Notes: a model not told the origin generated them from the letters alone. 64,000 nt of DNA from Lepidodermella squamata (GCA_047495785.1 JBLDXI010000036.1:372001-436000); one strand, 5' to 3'. Counted from the stretch's first letter, positions 8,743 to 19,374 are shown. Numbers and translations are program-made.

Positions 8743-11700
8743 ATGCCTTTCGGTGCTCAGACCGCCCCGGCCTATTGGAACCGTCTGCTCACGTTCTGCA
8801 TGACTGGTTTACTGGGCCGCATCGTCGCCACTTATTTCGACGATATTCTAGTTTTCAGCCCGAATAAAGAACAACATTTTCATGATCTCCGCGTCGTGCT
8901 TGAGCGCATGCGTAAAATGAACTTGAAAATTAAGGGTTCGAAATGCCAACTTTTTCGTCGCTCCATCACCTATCTTGGCCACACTATTAGCCAGGATGGT
9001 TTATCTATCTTTCGGGACCGAGTTTCGAAGGTCCAGAATTTTCCCGTCCCGACGACGGTTAGCGAACTTCGAGCTTTTACCTCGTTAGCCGGATATTATC
9101 GGCGGTTTATCAAGAATTTTGCGATGATCGCAGCTCCGTTATACGAGCTACAACGTAAGAACAACTTTCACTGGAGTAAGGATGCCGAGAACGCTTTTAA
9201 TGAGCTCAAAAAGGCGTTGATCTCGCCGCCTTGTTTGGCCTTTCCTCAGTTTGACAAGAAATTTATTTTATCGACTGATGCGTCGGGGTCCGGTCTCGGC
9301 TACGTTCTTGAACAAGACCAGGACGACGGTACCCGGCGCCCAGTCGCTTTCGGTTCTCGAAATCTGACTAAGGCCGAGCGCAATTATTCTAGTTGTGAAC
9401 GTGAGGTTCTTGCCGTCCTGTACGGGCTGAAGCAGATTAAGCCTTACATCTCGCCGGGTTTGAATTCGATTACCACCGACGTCATTACTGACGCCGCTGC
9501 TCTTCGTACTTTGAACACCTGGAAGGACACCGGAGGTCGGTTGTCCAACTACCTGATGATCCTACAACAATATCCGCTGAATATAATAACGCGCCGAGGT
9601 TCAACTCATGCGAATGCCGATGCGATGTCGCGTATGCCTGATCGAGCTACGCCACTCCCGGCCAGCATCAACGCTATGACGTCCGATCTTACTTTCGATG
9701 ACGACGTTGTTGTCGACGAGAACGCGTACCACGAGGGCGACCCGTTCCGCTCCCTCACGCCGTGTGGCGTTAACTTGACTCGCGATGTTTTGATTTCGGC
9801 GCAAGCCGCCGATCGTCGTTGTCGCTCCAAGAAACGCCGCCTTCGTCACAATCAAAAGCAGCGTAGCAAGTATTTCATAGCGCCTGATGGCTTGTTGTGT
9901 CGCTACTACCCTGCCTCTGAATCGGGTTACCAGATCGTCGTACCTGAGAATCTCATCGTCACCGTGCTTCACGCTATGCATGACGAGAAATGTCATTTCG
10001 GCGTTGAACGCACCCTATCCACCTTAAAAGATCGATTCTATTTCCGCAATTACGAGGAAATTACTGCTGAATACGTCAAATCATGCGCGGTGTGCCAAAT
10101 TCGTGATCACCCTGTAAAACATCCACATGCTCCGATGGAGCCCATCCTCTCGCATGACGTGAATGAGCTTCTCACCTGGGACGTAGCGGGTCCATACCCT
10201 ACGTCTCGTCATGGAATGCGCTATATTCTCATCATTTCTGATCATTTCAGTGGCTTCACGCTGTGGGAGCCCATTCCGGATATTAAGTCCGAAACCGTGA
10301 TTGAGAAATTGCTCGACTGGATCTACATTTTCGGTAGCCCGCGTGCTTTGCTCAATGACAACGCCCGCTACTTCATCTCCAAGCTCATCGAGGACGTGAC
10401 TGATGCGTTTGCGATTCGTCGTATTAAAAGCTCCGCCTATCACCAGCAGACTAACGGCCATTGCGAACACTTGAATTTAGTCATGAATAACTGCATTGCG
10501 AAATACGTCGTGCCCGGCCAGCACCTCGACTGGTGCCGCTTCGTCAAGGCCTGCTGCTCCGGCTACAATTCGTCTCACCATTCGACTCATCGCCACCCAC
10601 CAGCATATCTTATGCTAGGTCACATGCCCAAGTTGGCTATGGACTGGCAGTGCTCCGCCGAGAAGCCTGCGTCCCAGCCCAAGACTCAGAACGAGTTACG
10701 TGAAAATCATGCCTACGGCTTGTATGACAAACTCCGTCGCGCTTTCGACGACGTTCGAACTCGTTTCCAACTCGCGCGTGCTCGTGAGAAAGAGCGCTAT
10801 GATCGCAGTTCAGGAAATTGCGAGCCGTTCGATATCGGTGATCTTGTCTACCTCCACGTGCCAAGTAACCGGCCCGATGTGATACCGAAATTCGCATCTC
10901 GCTACAAGGGCCCGTATTCCGTCGTGGCTCGAGTTTCGCCCGTTACTTACGCTATTCGCTTCTTTGACCTGTCCGGTCGTGATATCCTTGCCCATCGCAA
11001 CCGCCTCAAGTTGGCCTGGTTGCGCGACTTCCCCACGGCTGATCGCTATTCGCAAGCGCAACAGTCGGCCCGTTCGTCGGCGAAGAGCGCTACAAAGTTG
11101 GCTGCGCCGCCCGGCGCTGCGGCGCCTGCGTCGACTGCGCCGCGACCGCCCGCCGCCGCTGCGTCGCCGTTACCTGATCTTCGCCAGACGCTTAGCCGCC
11201 AGGTTGTTCATGAGCCAACCCGTAACAACAATTTCACGACGGGTGGGTACATACTCCGTAGTTCGAAAAGGCCGACCTCGGCCAGTTCGGGCACTACAAC
11301 GGCGACTTCTACAAGTACAACACCGACTACAACGACCGCAAGTACAACGCCGTCAACCGCGACGTCGCCGACTACGACGCCAACAACGCCACCGGTACCG
11401 CGACGACGTACCCCAAGCACGTCAGAGTTGCCTGAAACACCGCCCAGAATGCCGTCACCGCCAATAATAACTGGGCCAGCACCGTCTACCTCAGACGAAG
11501 ATAATCGCCATTCATCCATGTCAGCACCGTCAAACATCGACCATTTCAGTCCAATAATAACGTCAACACCAGCCCACAAATTTCGAATGCAAAACACTGG
11601 CCATTTGACAGCATCGCCAGGATTCCACCGACGACCAACACCATTCCAGTTCGGCATGGACTTGGTTAGCCTTGTACCACCTGTCCAACCGCAATCGGTG

Positions 11701-11996
11701 GCCCCGCAACACCGTCCAGCCTCGTCACCCGAGAAAAATCAATCAAGCGTGACGACGCCTGAAAAGTCCTCTACTAGCGTCACCTCCGACAGAAACTACT
11801 CGCTCAATAAGTCAGATCTTGACGCTACGGTCGTACATCAGCCGTATAACCTTCGCACGCGAGTAACTTTCGCCAACCCCGTTGTTCAAACATCGCCGAA
11901 ATCCGGCAAGGCACACACTCGAAGAACACAAATCACCAAAATTTCGAGAAAGAAACAATCGTCAAACAATACAGATTCTTCTCCTACTGTATAGAT
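8743..11996 (+). CDS. pol: Pol, second part: RT core, RNase H, integrase
   Basis: The reading frame continues the reverse transcriptase beyond the MITE. YFDD catalytic box is at about residue 31 of this part, then LGHTISQDG (thumb) and an RNase H domain beginning LSTDASGSGLGYVL. The integrase has an HHCC zinc finger (CAVCQIRD end) and a DDE core with Asp in LLTWDVAGP, Asp in LLNDNARYF and Glu in NGHCEHLN. A C-terminal integrase region with AHRNRLKLAW follows. The last roughly 300 residues are Pro/Ser/Thr-rich with no known domain. The ATG at 8743 is an internal codon of the original pol, not a likely natural start. Confidence 0.92.
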
Positions 11997-12075
11997 TTTA
12001 TTTGAGCGAAAAATTTAATCAACCATTTATTCGAACTGTAAATACTTCTTGATATTTACTCATTAACGAATCTCG

Positions 12076-14202
12076 ATGTCGCTTACTGGCCTTCGCCTGT
12101 GGCTTGCCGTAGCCACACTCGCCGCTTCGCTAATTTCTTCAGCCAGCGCTACTCGTTCAAAACGGCAAATCGAACTTAACACGGACGCTTTCACTTCTGA
12201 CCACGTGATTTTCCCGCAAGCATTGCTCAAAGGCACTAAGAAACAGCTGGTCTACATGTTCGACGACGTGATTTTAACCGCCTTGAATATGCAAGTTGAG
12301 TTTCAGAAGCCGAAATTTATTCGCCAATTTTATCCGGAGGAAGTTCAACACGTACTCGATTTCTGGGAGGAAACTGGGACATCGCTCGCTCCGTCGCCTT
12401 GGGACAAATTGAAATCATGTGCCGCCTATCTCGGAAAATGGTGTACGCCGATACCGCCGTTCGGATTCTCAGAGTTCGACTGTTTGTCGCAGTGGGCCAC
12501 TCAGTGCCAGCCGTCGACCGCGAAGCTGACCGCCTCGTCGACAGTGACTGGGAAACGATACCGCGCCAGGCGTGACTTAGACTGGATCTGCTCCTCGATA
12601 GTTCTACGTGGCATCAACGAACTATTCTCACACAACGGTTGCTCGACCACTGACGAAAATACGAAGAAAGCCCTCTACGCAGCGACGGCTGCTTTAAAAG
12701 AGGATGAGACTCAAATCAGAAAGATTGGCAACGCCACAATGCTGCTGGCGAAACAAACCCACCGGCTAGGACAACGTCTGCAAGCCGTGGAAGATGTGCT
12801 CATAAATTTGACCAGCGAATACACCAGCGATCGGCAGAAGTGGCACAACTTCAATAAACTGACTGCTTTTCACTTCACAAAGCAGGCAGCGATGCGTGAC
12901 CAGTTCGCGCATGTCGAACGCATCCGAGTAGGCATAAACGATGGCTCGTTCGGTACCTATGAAATGACCGAGGCCATGGCGACTAAAATCATCCGCCAGC
13001 TACAAATCTCACCCAGGCACAACGAAACGGTCAAATTACTAACCCAGGGTGTCCCATTGTTTGTCTCGGCCTGGATGTCCATCACCGGCGCCGATCAACC
13101 CGATGCCATCGACGTTACAATTCGAGCGAAACTTCCGATAATAAGAAACTCGGTCTGCAACATCATCGCGTTGTCCCCGATCAGCTTGCTTGGCAACCGC
13201 AGCTGTTTAACGGCCCCGCGATCTGTCTACATCGGCATGTCCGCCATCCAATGCTCAGACCAGCCCGTCCGCTTATTTCCTACCAGCTGTCTCGACGCCT
13301 GCACCACAATTTCACCCCACAAAATCGTCTGCCCACTTGAATTCTGCGATATTTCCACGACACCAGACTGGCTACAACAGACCGGCCTCGTCGCTGATTC
13401 CGAGCACGCCTTAGCTCTCGACCCCGTTATCAGCTCGAAAGCCGAGTTCAACTGGTGCGAACAAGCCAGCGATGTTGTGCGACTCAACCACAGCTCGTTC
13501 CTCCTTCAAAAACCGGCGACTGTCTCACTCTGGCGCGTTAATGGCACCGCCAGAAAACAAATTTTTAGCCGAAAATATTCGCAAAGTGGCCACATTTTCC
13601 ACCTCTCTTGCAACCACATCATTAAAATTGGCGACCTCGAATTACACCCATCGGCCTTTGAATGCGACGAGGATCTGCGCCAAGAGATACTAACGGTCAC
13701 CGAGTCGGGTCGATTAAAGCTACTTGACCCCAATACCAGCGACTACCCGACCCAACACAGCAAAAATATCGATAAAATCGTCGCCAGCCTTAAGGATTCA
13801 ACCATGCGTGACGAGTTCAACCGGAATGATGCTACAACACTGCGGCTCGTCGAAAATATCAGCGCCAGCTCGGCCCAATTAGGTCTCTTCACGCAGCTGA
13901 TGAGTATCTACGTTGGACAAATCGGCTCCTCCAACGACACCCACTCAGCGCTGCTATCGATTCTCCCAACCGGAGCGAATTCTCTCATACTGACACTGAA
14001 CACCGTCGCAATCATTTACCTCATCTGCAATAGAAATCGCCCTCCAAATCCGCTCCAAATCCAGACAATAATGCCGACACTTCAAGTCCCAACCGCCCCA
14101 CAACCGCCAGGATACGAAACACCGCCAACGGCCATTCCGCTCGACAAAGCCAATGAAGCGGAACCAAAACCACAGCCGCGCAAAAAGCGCTTCTACTATT
14201 GA
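12076..14202 (+). CDS. env: Envelope-like glycoprotein
   Basis: A 708-residue membrane glycoprotein in the env position, 80 bp after pol. Residues 1-25 form a signal peptide. Basic furin-like sites are RSKR (27-30) and RYRARR (161-166). The Ala/Leu/Gln-rich stretch around 200-260 has heptad character, cysteines are spread through the ectodomain, and several NxS/T sites are present. One transmembrane segment lies at about 636-652, followed by a proline-rich, basic cytoplasmic tail. This layout is that of errantivirus-type class I fusion proteins. The frame is intact even though pol is broken. Expression would normally need a spliced RNA; no acceptor was assigned. Sequence-level family needs a profile search. 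Confidence 0.8.
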   Translation: MSLTGLRLWLAVATLAASLISSASATRSKRQIELNTDAFTSDHVIFPQALLKGTKKQLVYMFDDVILTALNMQVEFQKPKFIRQFYPEEVQHVLDFWEETGTSLAPSPWDKLKSCAAYLGKWCTPIPPFGFSEFDCLSQWATQCQPSTAKLTASSTVTGKRYRARRDLDWICSSIVLRGINELFSHNGCSTTDENTKKALYAATAALKEDETQIRKIGNATMLLAKQTHRLGQRLQAVEDVLINLTSEYTSDRQKWHNFNKLTAFHFTKQAAMRDQFAHVERIRVGINDGSFGTYEMTEAMATKIIRQLQISPRHNETVKLLTQGVPLFVSAWMSITGADQPDAIDVTIRAKLPIIRNSVCNIIALSPISLLGNRSCLTAPRSVYIGMSAIQCSDQPVRLFPTSCLDACTTISPHKIVCPLEFCDISTTPDWLQQTGLVADSEHALALDPVISSKAEFNWCEQASDVVRLNHSSFLLQKPATVSLWRVNGTARKQIFSRKYSQSGHIFHLSCNHIIKIGDLELHPSAFECDEDLRQEILTVTESGRLKLLDPNTSDYPTQHSKNIDKIVASLKDSTMRDEFNRNDATTLRLVENISASSAQLGLFTQLMSIYVGQIGSSNDTHSALLSILPTGANSLILTLNTVAIIYLICNRNRPPNPLQIQTIMPTLQVPTAPQPPGYETPPTAIPLDKANEAEPKPQPRKKRFYY

Positions 14203-14354
14203 AAATCAAAATCACGAAGTTTGTATATATATTTACCAGTGATCGTATTTATTGTAAATTCTCTCACAATATCATTTTCGAATTTTTCTTTTGCCGTTAC
14301 ACTCCTTTCGCTTTTCCCGCTTTCCAGGAGTAAAGCACTATTTCACCTGAGGAA

Positions 14355-14549
14355 TGTGCTATGCGGACGCGCGACACGCAAGTCGAGCGCGATTGGTCCG
14401 CATACCAACCAATAAGCGGCCTGCGTGCCGCAGTATAAATACCGAAACACAATAACAATAAAATGAGGAGTTTTGGATCATTTCTGCCTGACTGTTATTT
14501 ACTCTTTATATCGAACCCGTGTGGTATCCGTACCGTGCCGGATATTACA
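14355..14549 (+). repeat. 3' LTR
   Basis: Same 195 bp as the 5' LTR with one base different, starting TGTGCT and ending TTACA. The purine run just upstream (TGAGGAA) is short for a polypurine tract. The flank after it begins GTACTAAATG and does not repeat the bases before the 5' LTR. Confidence 0.95.
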
Positions 14550-14689
14550 GTACTAAATGAAGACAATGACCAGGGAAACACTATTGGGACTATTGCTGCC
14601 CTTGGGAATCGGAATGACGACAAGTCTGAACATTCTCAACTAATAATGAGTATAAAATTCTATCGAAAAGTTATCGCGGTTTATTTGAA

Positions 14690-15046
14690 TCAGTTTTTGC
14701 TATAGACTACAGTTTTCTTATCGAGTGGTTGTTCAAGAGAAGGCGCACACTCCGCATATAGGTTGCACTGTGTTGAGCCGATAGTGATATCGAAGGCGGC
14801 GCACTGTTCCGTGGCCGAGCACAGTTGGGCGCAGTTTTCAGGCTTCGAAACGGCATAGCGACGGAATTGTGGCAACTTGCAGCGGTGACTCACAAGCGAG
14901 TAACTGGCAATGACCGGCTTTGAAAGATGACCTGAGTCGAATTTCGGAGGTGCGGCCTGATTTAAGCGACCCAAGGTGATTATTGTGGCTGCTATTAGGC
15001 ATAATACAATGATGACTGTGCACACGTCGTAAATTTTTGCCGGCAT
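14690..15046 (-). CDS. PAN/Apple-domain type II membrane protein (copy 1)
   Basis: A single-exon 118-residue protein. Residues 5-25 are a hydrophobic segment (VCTVIIVLCLIAATIITL), fitting a signal anchor. The rest carries six cysteines in a PAN/Apple-like pattern: HRC, then NCAQLC, QCAAFDI, QCNLYAEC. PAN modules bind protein or carbohydrate outside the cell, but no specific ligand can be named. Near-identical proteins are at 44037-44393 and, truncated, at 59029-59313. Flanking non-coding sequence is conserved too, so the gene travels as a unit of about 0.8 kb. An inverted repeat lies 62-96 bp upstream of the ATG. The frame is intact, so it may be expressed. Confidence 0.75.
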   Translation of the reverse strand: MPAKIYDVCTVIIVLCLIAATIITLGRLNQAAPPKFDSGHLSKPVIASYSLVSHRCKLPQFRRYAVSKPENCAQLCSATEQCAAFDITIGSTQCNLYAECAPSLEQPLDKKTVVYSKN

Positions 15047-15107
15047 TATTATAGTAATTGAGCGATGATGGAAAAATGTAAATAATATATCAACGAATAC
15101 AAATTAC

Positions 15108-15142
15108 TACTGCGAATGCTTTGTTGTTCCGTATTCGCAGTA
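15108..15142 (-). promoter_or_regulatory. Inverted repeat upstream of PAN gene
   Basis: TACTGCGAAT (15108-15117) and ATTCGCAGTA (15133-15142) are a perfect 10-bp inverted repeat around a 15-base loop. Related copies lie at 21032-21066 and 44455-44489. In the 21-kb copy both arms change together (TACTACGAA/TTCGTAGTA), keeping the pairing. Role unknown: a dimer binding site or an RNA hairpin. Confidence 0.5.
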
Positions 15143-15572
15143 CTTTTCTGTGTTATCAGCTGTATTTTGATCTTTTTATCATCCGAAGAGACGAAGAATA
15201 TTATTACAGCGACTATTTTAACTGACAAAAATATATGTTTGGCTTGAATAGAATAGAACTTCACCTTTTGAATTGAGCAACTCGAACCTTCTTATTGGAT
15301 TTGAGTGACAATCATTTCCCTCAATTTTCCTGCATTAGTGAGTGCGACGTATTATCTCCGAGCTGGGGAATATTTTGGGGTAATTTTGGGGTAAAGGCCT
15401 CCCTGGGGTGTTTCCGTGTCTTCATCTCGGAACCTTGGAACCTTGGCATCTTTTTTTGGCCGGATTTTGCGGAGTCAAAGTCCAACTACGTGTTGCTCTG
15501 ATGGTCGATATGATAGCATCAATGGGATCAATGGGGCTTGGCAGCACGCGATTCTATCAATTGATTAATATA

Positions 15573-15749
15573 CAGTACTCCCTCGATAAAAGCACTGGGA
15601 GCCAGACCCGTTCTTTTAACAAGGGTGCCGTACATTACGAAAAAGCAAAAAATTGGCACCATGTGGGGCGCTAATCCTCTTCCGATCGTAAACAGCCCTC
15701 GATAAGGAAACGGTCTTATAAAAAGGTTGCCTTTAACGAGGGAGCACTG
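15573..15749. mobile_element. Pogo/Tigger-like MITE (CAGTRCTCCCTCG ends)
   Basis: 177 bp with inverted ends CAGTACTCCCTCG and the complement of CAGTGCTCCCTCG, flanked by TA on both sides. The uninterrupted family-A copy at about 8632-8640 shows the empty TA site. The ends resemble pogo/Tigger-type MITEs. A related copy begins at 58676. Confidence 0.8.
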
Positions 15750-15817
15750 TAGTATGAAAAAAATGACACCCACCAACCCGACCAGCCCCACTATCGCGAC
15801 CGACCCAGCAACAAGTA

Positions 15818-16261
15818 CCGTATTTACTTGAATAAAGGCCGCATTCCGAATAAAGGCCGCACGCGAATAATCACCGCAAAATTGTGTTGTGTCAAAAAAA
15901 CAATCGAAATAAAGGCCGCACGCGATTAATCAGCGCAGCTCTAACACGCGCGGCACAGCATCATCGCGAGAGGTGAAAATGTTTAATTATTTTTTTTCAA
16001 TTTTCAAATATTTTTTGTCGACGCCGAAGAAAATGCGAAAAATGACGCCGAAACCAATCCAAACGAAGAAGATGAAATCGAAATTGAGTGACAATAATGA
16101 AATAGACAAGTTACATTTGAAAAAAAATCGTTTTTTGGCTAAGAGAGGAAAATAAAGGCCGCACGCGAATAAAGACCGCACTCGATTAATCGCCGCGTTT
16201 TTTTACCTTTTCTGAAAAATTAGGAAAATAATCGCCGCGGCCTTTATTCAAGTAAATACGG
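15818..16261. mobile_element. TA-flanked MITE with AATAAAGGCCGC repeats
   Basis: 444 bp with inverted ends CCGTATTTACTTGAATAAAG on the left and its complement on the right, TA on both sides. The empty site CAAGTAGTT is preserved at about 8695 in the pol MITE. Short direct repeats of AATAAAGGCCGCACGCG lie near both ends and may be transposase binding sites. A 60-codon frame inside is very Lys-rich and not credible as a protein. Confidence 0.8.
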
Positions 16262-16291
16262 TAGTTCGACTTTGACACTGCATATCCAGAC

Positions 16292-16984
16292 TAAGATCTT
16301 CTAACTCCCCGCCCCGCAACATCTCTTCCTGTATCCCACGCGGATTGCTCTCTGGGTAACCACGGCAATCCTCTCTAGAAAAACGAAAAATACGATTCAT
16401 AACGAAATTATAATTAAAATATCGCCATTGATGTAAGCATTGAGGCAATGCGCTCTAAAGACGTATTCAGCTAAAATGTCGACTATCCAATAGCCAAAAC
16501 AAATATACTTACTTTTGTTTTGAAAAGCACACTGTCATTTTTTTCATGATCTTAAATAGAAGCCTCACTGCCATTCTTTCTTCCATTACCATTATTTTAC
16601 TACTCGGAATAGCTTCTCAACACAATAATCGATCCAAAGACTGCGAACAAGTGCGGCTAAATAACAACCGATCGAGCGGAATTGAATGGCTCGAAAAAAT
16701 CTACTGAAATCTAGCAAATTTTCCAAATCCATTTAAGTGGTTGAAACGTCGTAATTTTTTTCTTAGTGGTGCAGTATAGGGTCCATCTTATCTTGCAACG
16801 TGAAAGAAATGTTGATGCCACGGAAGGAAACCAATCAACAAGCGGTTCGCGGAGAAATTTTAACATCAAGCAACGTCAGAAATTTCTCAAATTTCATGAT
16901 TTTGTTATTAATCATTAATCCAGCCGCGAAAACTTGAAAATTCTCTTGAAACCTTTAGCTTCAGTTCTCAGGCAATAGAGCTGC
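16292..16984. other. No gene seen; end of PAN unit then unique DNA
   Basis: About 16296-16420 matches 44790-44905, continuing the PAN unit beyond the MITE nest. After that no repeat or coding signal was recognised up to the SWIM-domain remnant. Confidence 0.5.
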
Positions 16985-17400
16985 CTAGAAATTTAACAAT
17001 TTGGCAAGCAGCAAATGATTTTCTCGCCAAAGACATATCGCTATCATGGGGCCTATGTATGGCGGCGGGACGAAACTGAGATCGGAGAACTCGAGGCAGC
17101 CAGACCCGTTGGACCGATTTCGAAACTACAACTGGACATCTCTAAATGAGTTCCGCGACTGGAACGCTTCCATTCATTTTGGTCAACGCGCCACGCCGGG
17201 TTTCAGGTGCCACTGTCGATACTTTCAAAAGCAGTATGTTTGCGGCCATTCGTTGGGCTTCGATTTTCAGGTTCTTAACCATCTGGGTCCAGTTGGAGCT
17301 TTCAAAGCTGGAAAGTCGCAACAAGCCCGGGCGTCCACCGAGAGACAAGCCAGCTTTAAAAGTTGACGTTCCAGCTGTGACACCGTTGCCTGGCTGGGAT
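16985..17400 (+). pseudogene. MULE-type SWIM zinc-finger remnant
   Basis: One frame holds CHCRYFQKQYVCGH, a CxC...CxH SWIM zinc finger, preceded by a WTSLNEFRDWN segment of the type found before SWIM fingers in Mutator-like transposase C-termini. The following basic segment RNKPGRPPRDKPAL is typical of the same proteins but lies in another frame after about 17270, so at least one frameshift is present. No DDE transposase core is seen upstream. This is a short decayed C-terminal fragment of a MULE-like transposase or a domesticated relative. Confidence 0.6.
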
Positions 17401-17894
17401 GTAGACCAGGTTTCTCGCCTCGCTACGAGCAACACGCTGATCCTAAATTCACGTTGAGTTGAACATGTTTTCGAAACAGTTTTTCCGAGTTTCATTGACT
17501 TATATATGGCAATAATTATGGGGACTTAACTTAATTGCCGATGGTGAATCCTCATGAATCGAACTTCTGTCTAAAACGTTAAACCGAAACGCCTTGAATT
17601 CAAAACACAAACAGCCGTCAGAAATGTCGTGGTCTTTACTCTTCAACAATCGTCAATAACTGCCATGAACCTCCGGTTTGTTATCCTTGCTGCAGTCCGC
17701 CTATTTTTTCGCAACTCGAAAGTGTCTGCTTCTGGAAAGAAATTACGAAAAAGTGTACTTACGCCAATTTGGATTTTTTTTGTAATTATTTCGATTTTTC
17801 ACTAAGCCGTAGTCCATTAGTTCGAAGTTCGCAAAATTCGCGAAATTTGATAATACGGGATTGAAAAATCGATCAAGCACGCGACTTGGCAAAG

Positions 17895-18410
17895 GTGCGG
17901 AAAATTGACAAGGGCGTCGATACAGCGTTCCGAAGGTCCGAAAGTGCCATGTGCTTTTTCTATATTTTACAAGAAGCAAAAAAAATTAAGTTTTTGATTA
18001 TAAAATAACTAATATTTGTCGTGCATCTTGGAATTTTCTGTGGAAAACCGAAGCAGAACTTGAAGGTCGAAAATCGCGAAGCCCACGAGGCAGGAGTTAA
18101 TGGCAGAGACAAGACAAGACATAGTTCGAAATCACAGAATCGTTGCTATGACACCATCCTTGAATCTCGACAACGCCATCAAGCGAAGACAGGAGCCAAA
18201 CGGTCGTTGAATCGATATCGTGGCGCCTGCGACAAGCTGTCCATATTTTCCTAATATTTGAAGTCAAACATCATCGAGGCTGCCCCAACCCCCAACCCCC
18301 AACCGTGAACAAGGAGATGCGTAGCCATAATCAGTGAGCCGTCGGCAAATCGAGCGCGCAGGCCAGGGCGAGACCTTGAGCTTAAGGGCTGGATCTAGGA
18401 AATGCCGTCA
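17895..18410. repeat. R1 repeat, 3' part
   Basis: Matches the later portion of R1 (ACAGCGTTCCGAA, GCATCTTGGAATTTTC, CGAAAATCGCGAAGCC) and extends further, as the copy at 56540-57720 does (GAACAAGGAGATG, GAGGCTGCCCCAA). Confidence 0.65.
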
Positions 18411-18599
18411 ATCATAATTTATTATTCGTTACATAGTGTGAGCAAGCCATTAGAAGGCGTTACGGGCTAATATTATCCATATAGTCCACATTGAAATCTG
18501 ATTTCATGGCTGCTACCCGCTACTTCTGAGACTTGGAAGTTTCGACTTTCACGTCTTAAAGTCAGCGGGTACTAGATGGTACCAGATTTCAAGGGGGAT

Positions 18600-18840
18600 T
18601 ATTGGTGGACTGATCCAGATTTTGCTACATACTACATTTTTCTTATAAAGTGGTTTTTCAAGGGAAGGCGCGCACTCCGCATATAGGTTGCACTTTGTCG
18701 AGCCGATAGCGAAATCTTTCTTCAAGGATTTGAGAAACAATCATTTCCCTCAATTTTCCAATATTAGTGTTCTCAAGCAGAATGCGATGTACGATGTATA
18801 ATCCCCGAGCTGGGGAATATTTTGGGGTAATTTTGGAGAG
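18600..18840 (-). pseudogene. PAN gene fragment
   Basis: The C-terminal PAN segment (IGSTKCNLYAECAPSLEKPL) is recognisable on the minus strand, then joins directly to the distal part of the PAN unit (CCGAGCTGGGGAATATTTTGG near 18808). The middle of the gene, with the signal anchor and first cysteines, is deleted. Non-functional. Confidence 0.75.
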
Positions 18841-18859
18841 AGACGGCGCAGAACAATGG

Positions 18860-18955
18860 GAACCAGTGCTATTGTTCAGGGTCGCACTCGGGCCGCCGGG
18901 CTCGGGCCGCGACCCCAATGCGTTCGGGACCCAACATCGCTCGTAGGACACCTTG
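18860..18955. repeat. GC-rich CGGGCTCGGGC repeat fragment
   Basis: Short piece of the family seen in full at 23085-23575 and 59690-59965 (GAACAATGGGAACCAG, CACTCGGGCCGCCGGG). Confidence 0.65.
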
Positions 18956-19374
18956 GTAAAATGACAGAAATTTGGCTGGGAATAGGTACAATTTTTTGAG
19001 CTGATAATAAATTGCTTTTTCAAATTGGTTTTTGATGGTAACCTAGCTTGAAATTGATAAAATCCCAGGTGAAATTTGAACTAAACGCGAGCAAAGCGAG
19101 GAAATGTTTAGAATTCGACACTGAAAAACGAAGTATAACATCGTAAACTTTCTTAAAAATGCATTCGAAATTCATTCTGGAGTTCTCGCTCTTAATTATG
19201 AAATTTCGATTAATCATTGCTTTTTGTAAATACCTAGCCAATTGCAATTGGTCAGTGTCTGATATTGATGAGACATTTGTATCGGGCCTTGGAATCAATT
19301 CAAATCCTGACCGCTCTCAAGTCTAGCTTCGGAACTACCCAAAGCCCGAGGTTAAAACAACTTTGCACTGGCAT
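18956..19374. other. No gene or repeat recognised
   Basis: The open frames here have no protein-like composition, and no similarity to other parts of the window was found. Confidence 0.4.

Larger units (their letters stand above)
5352..14549 (+). mobile_element. Env-bearing Ty3/Gypsy-class LTR element
   Basis: A complete-length element of about 9.2 kb with two 195-bp LTRs, primer binding site, gag, pol and env in the order of insect-errantivirus-like elements. Protease, reverse transcriptase, RNase H and integrase lie in the Gypsy order. The LTRs differ at one position, which points to a recent insertion, yet pol is broken by a 201-bp MITE, so this copy is defective. No target-site duplication is visible: GCAT precedes the 5' LTR and GTAC follows the 3' LTR. 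The related locus at 55950 continues differently from the 3' flank here. Clade assignment within Gypsy needs a reverse-transcriptase tree. Confidence 0.93.
15458..16291. mobile_element. MITE family A, interrupted copy
   Basis: The outer ends match the MITE in pol (GTCAAAGTCCAACTAC-type inverted repeats). It is split by two other MITEs at 15573-15749 and 15818-16261. The related PAN unit at about 44786-44800 lacks the whole nest, so this element inserted after the PAN units separated. Confidence 0.8.

Noticed and set aside
15973-16155. 60-codon Lys-rich frame in a MITE
   Set aside because: Composition reflects A-rich DNA; it carries no domain, and the element is non-coding elsewhere.
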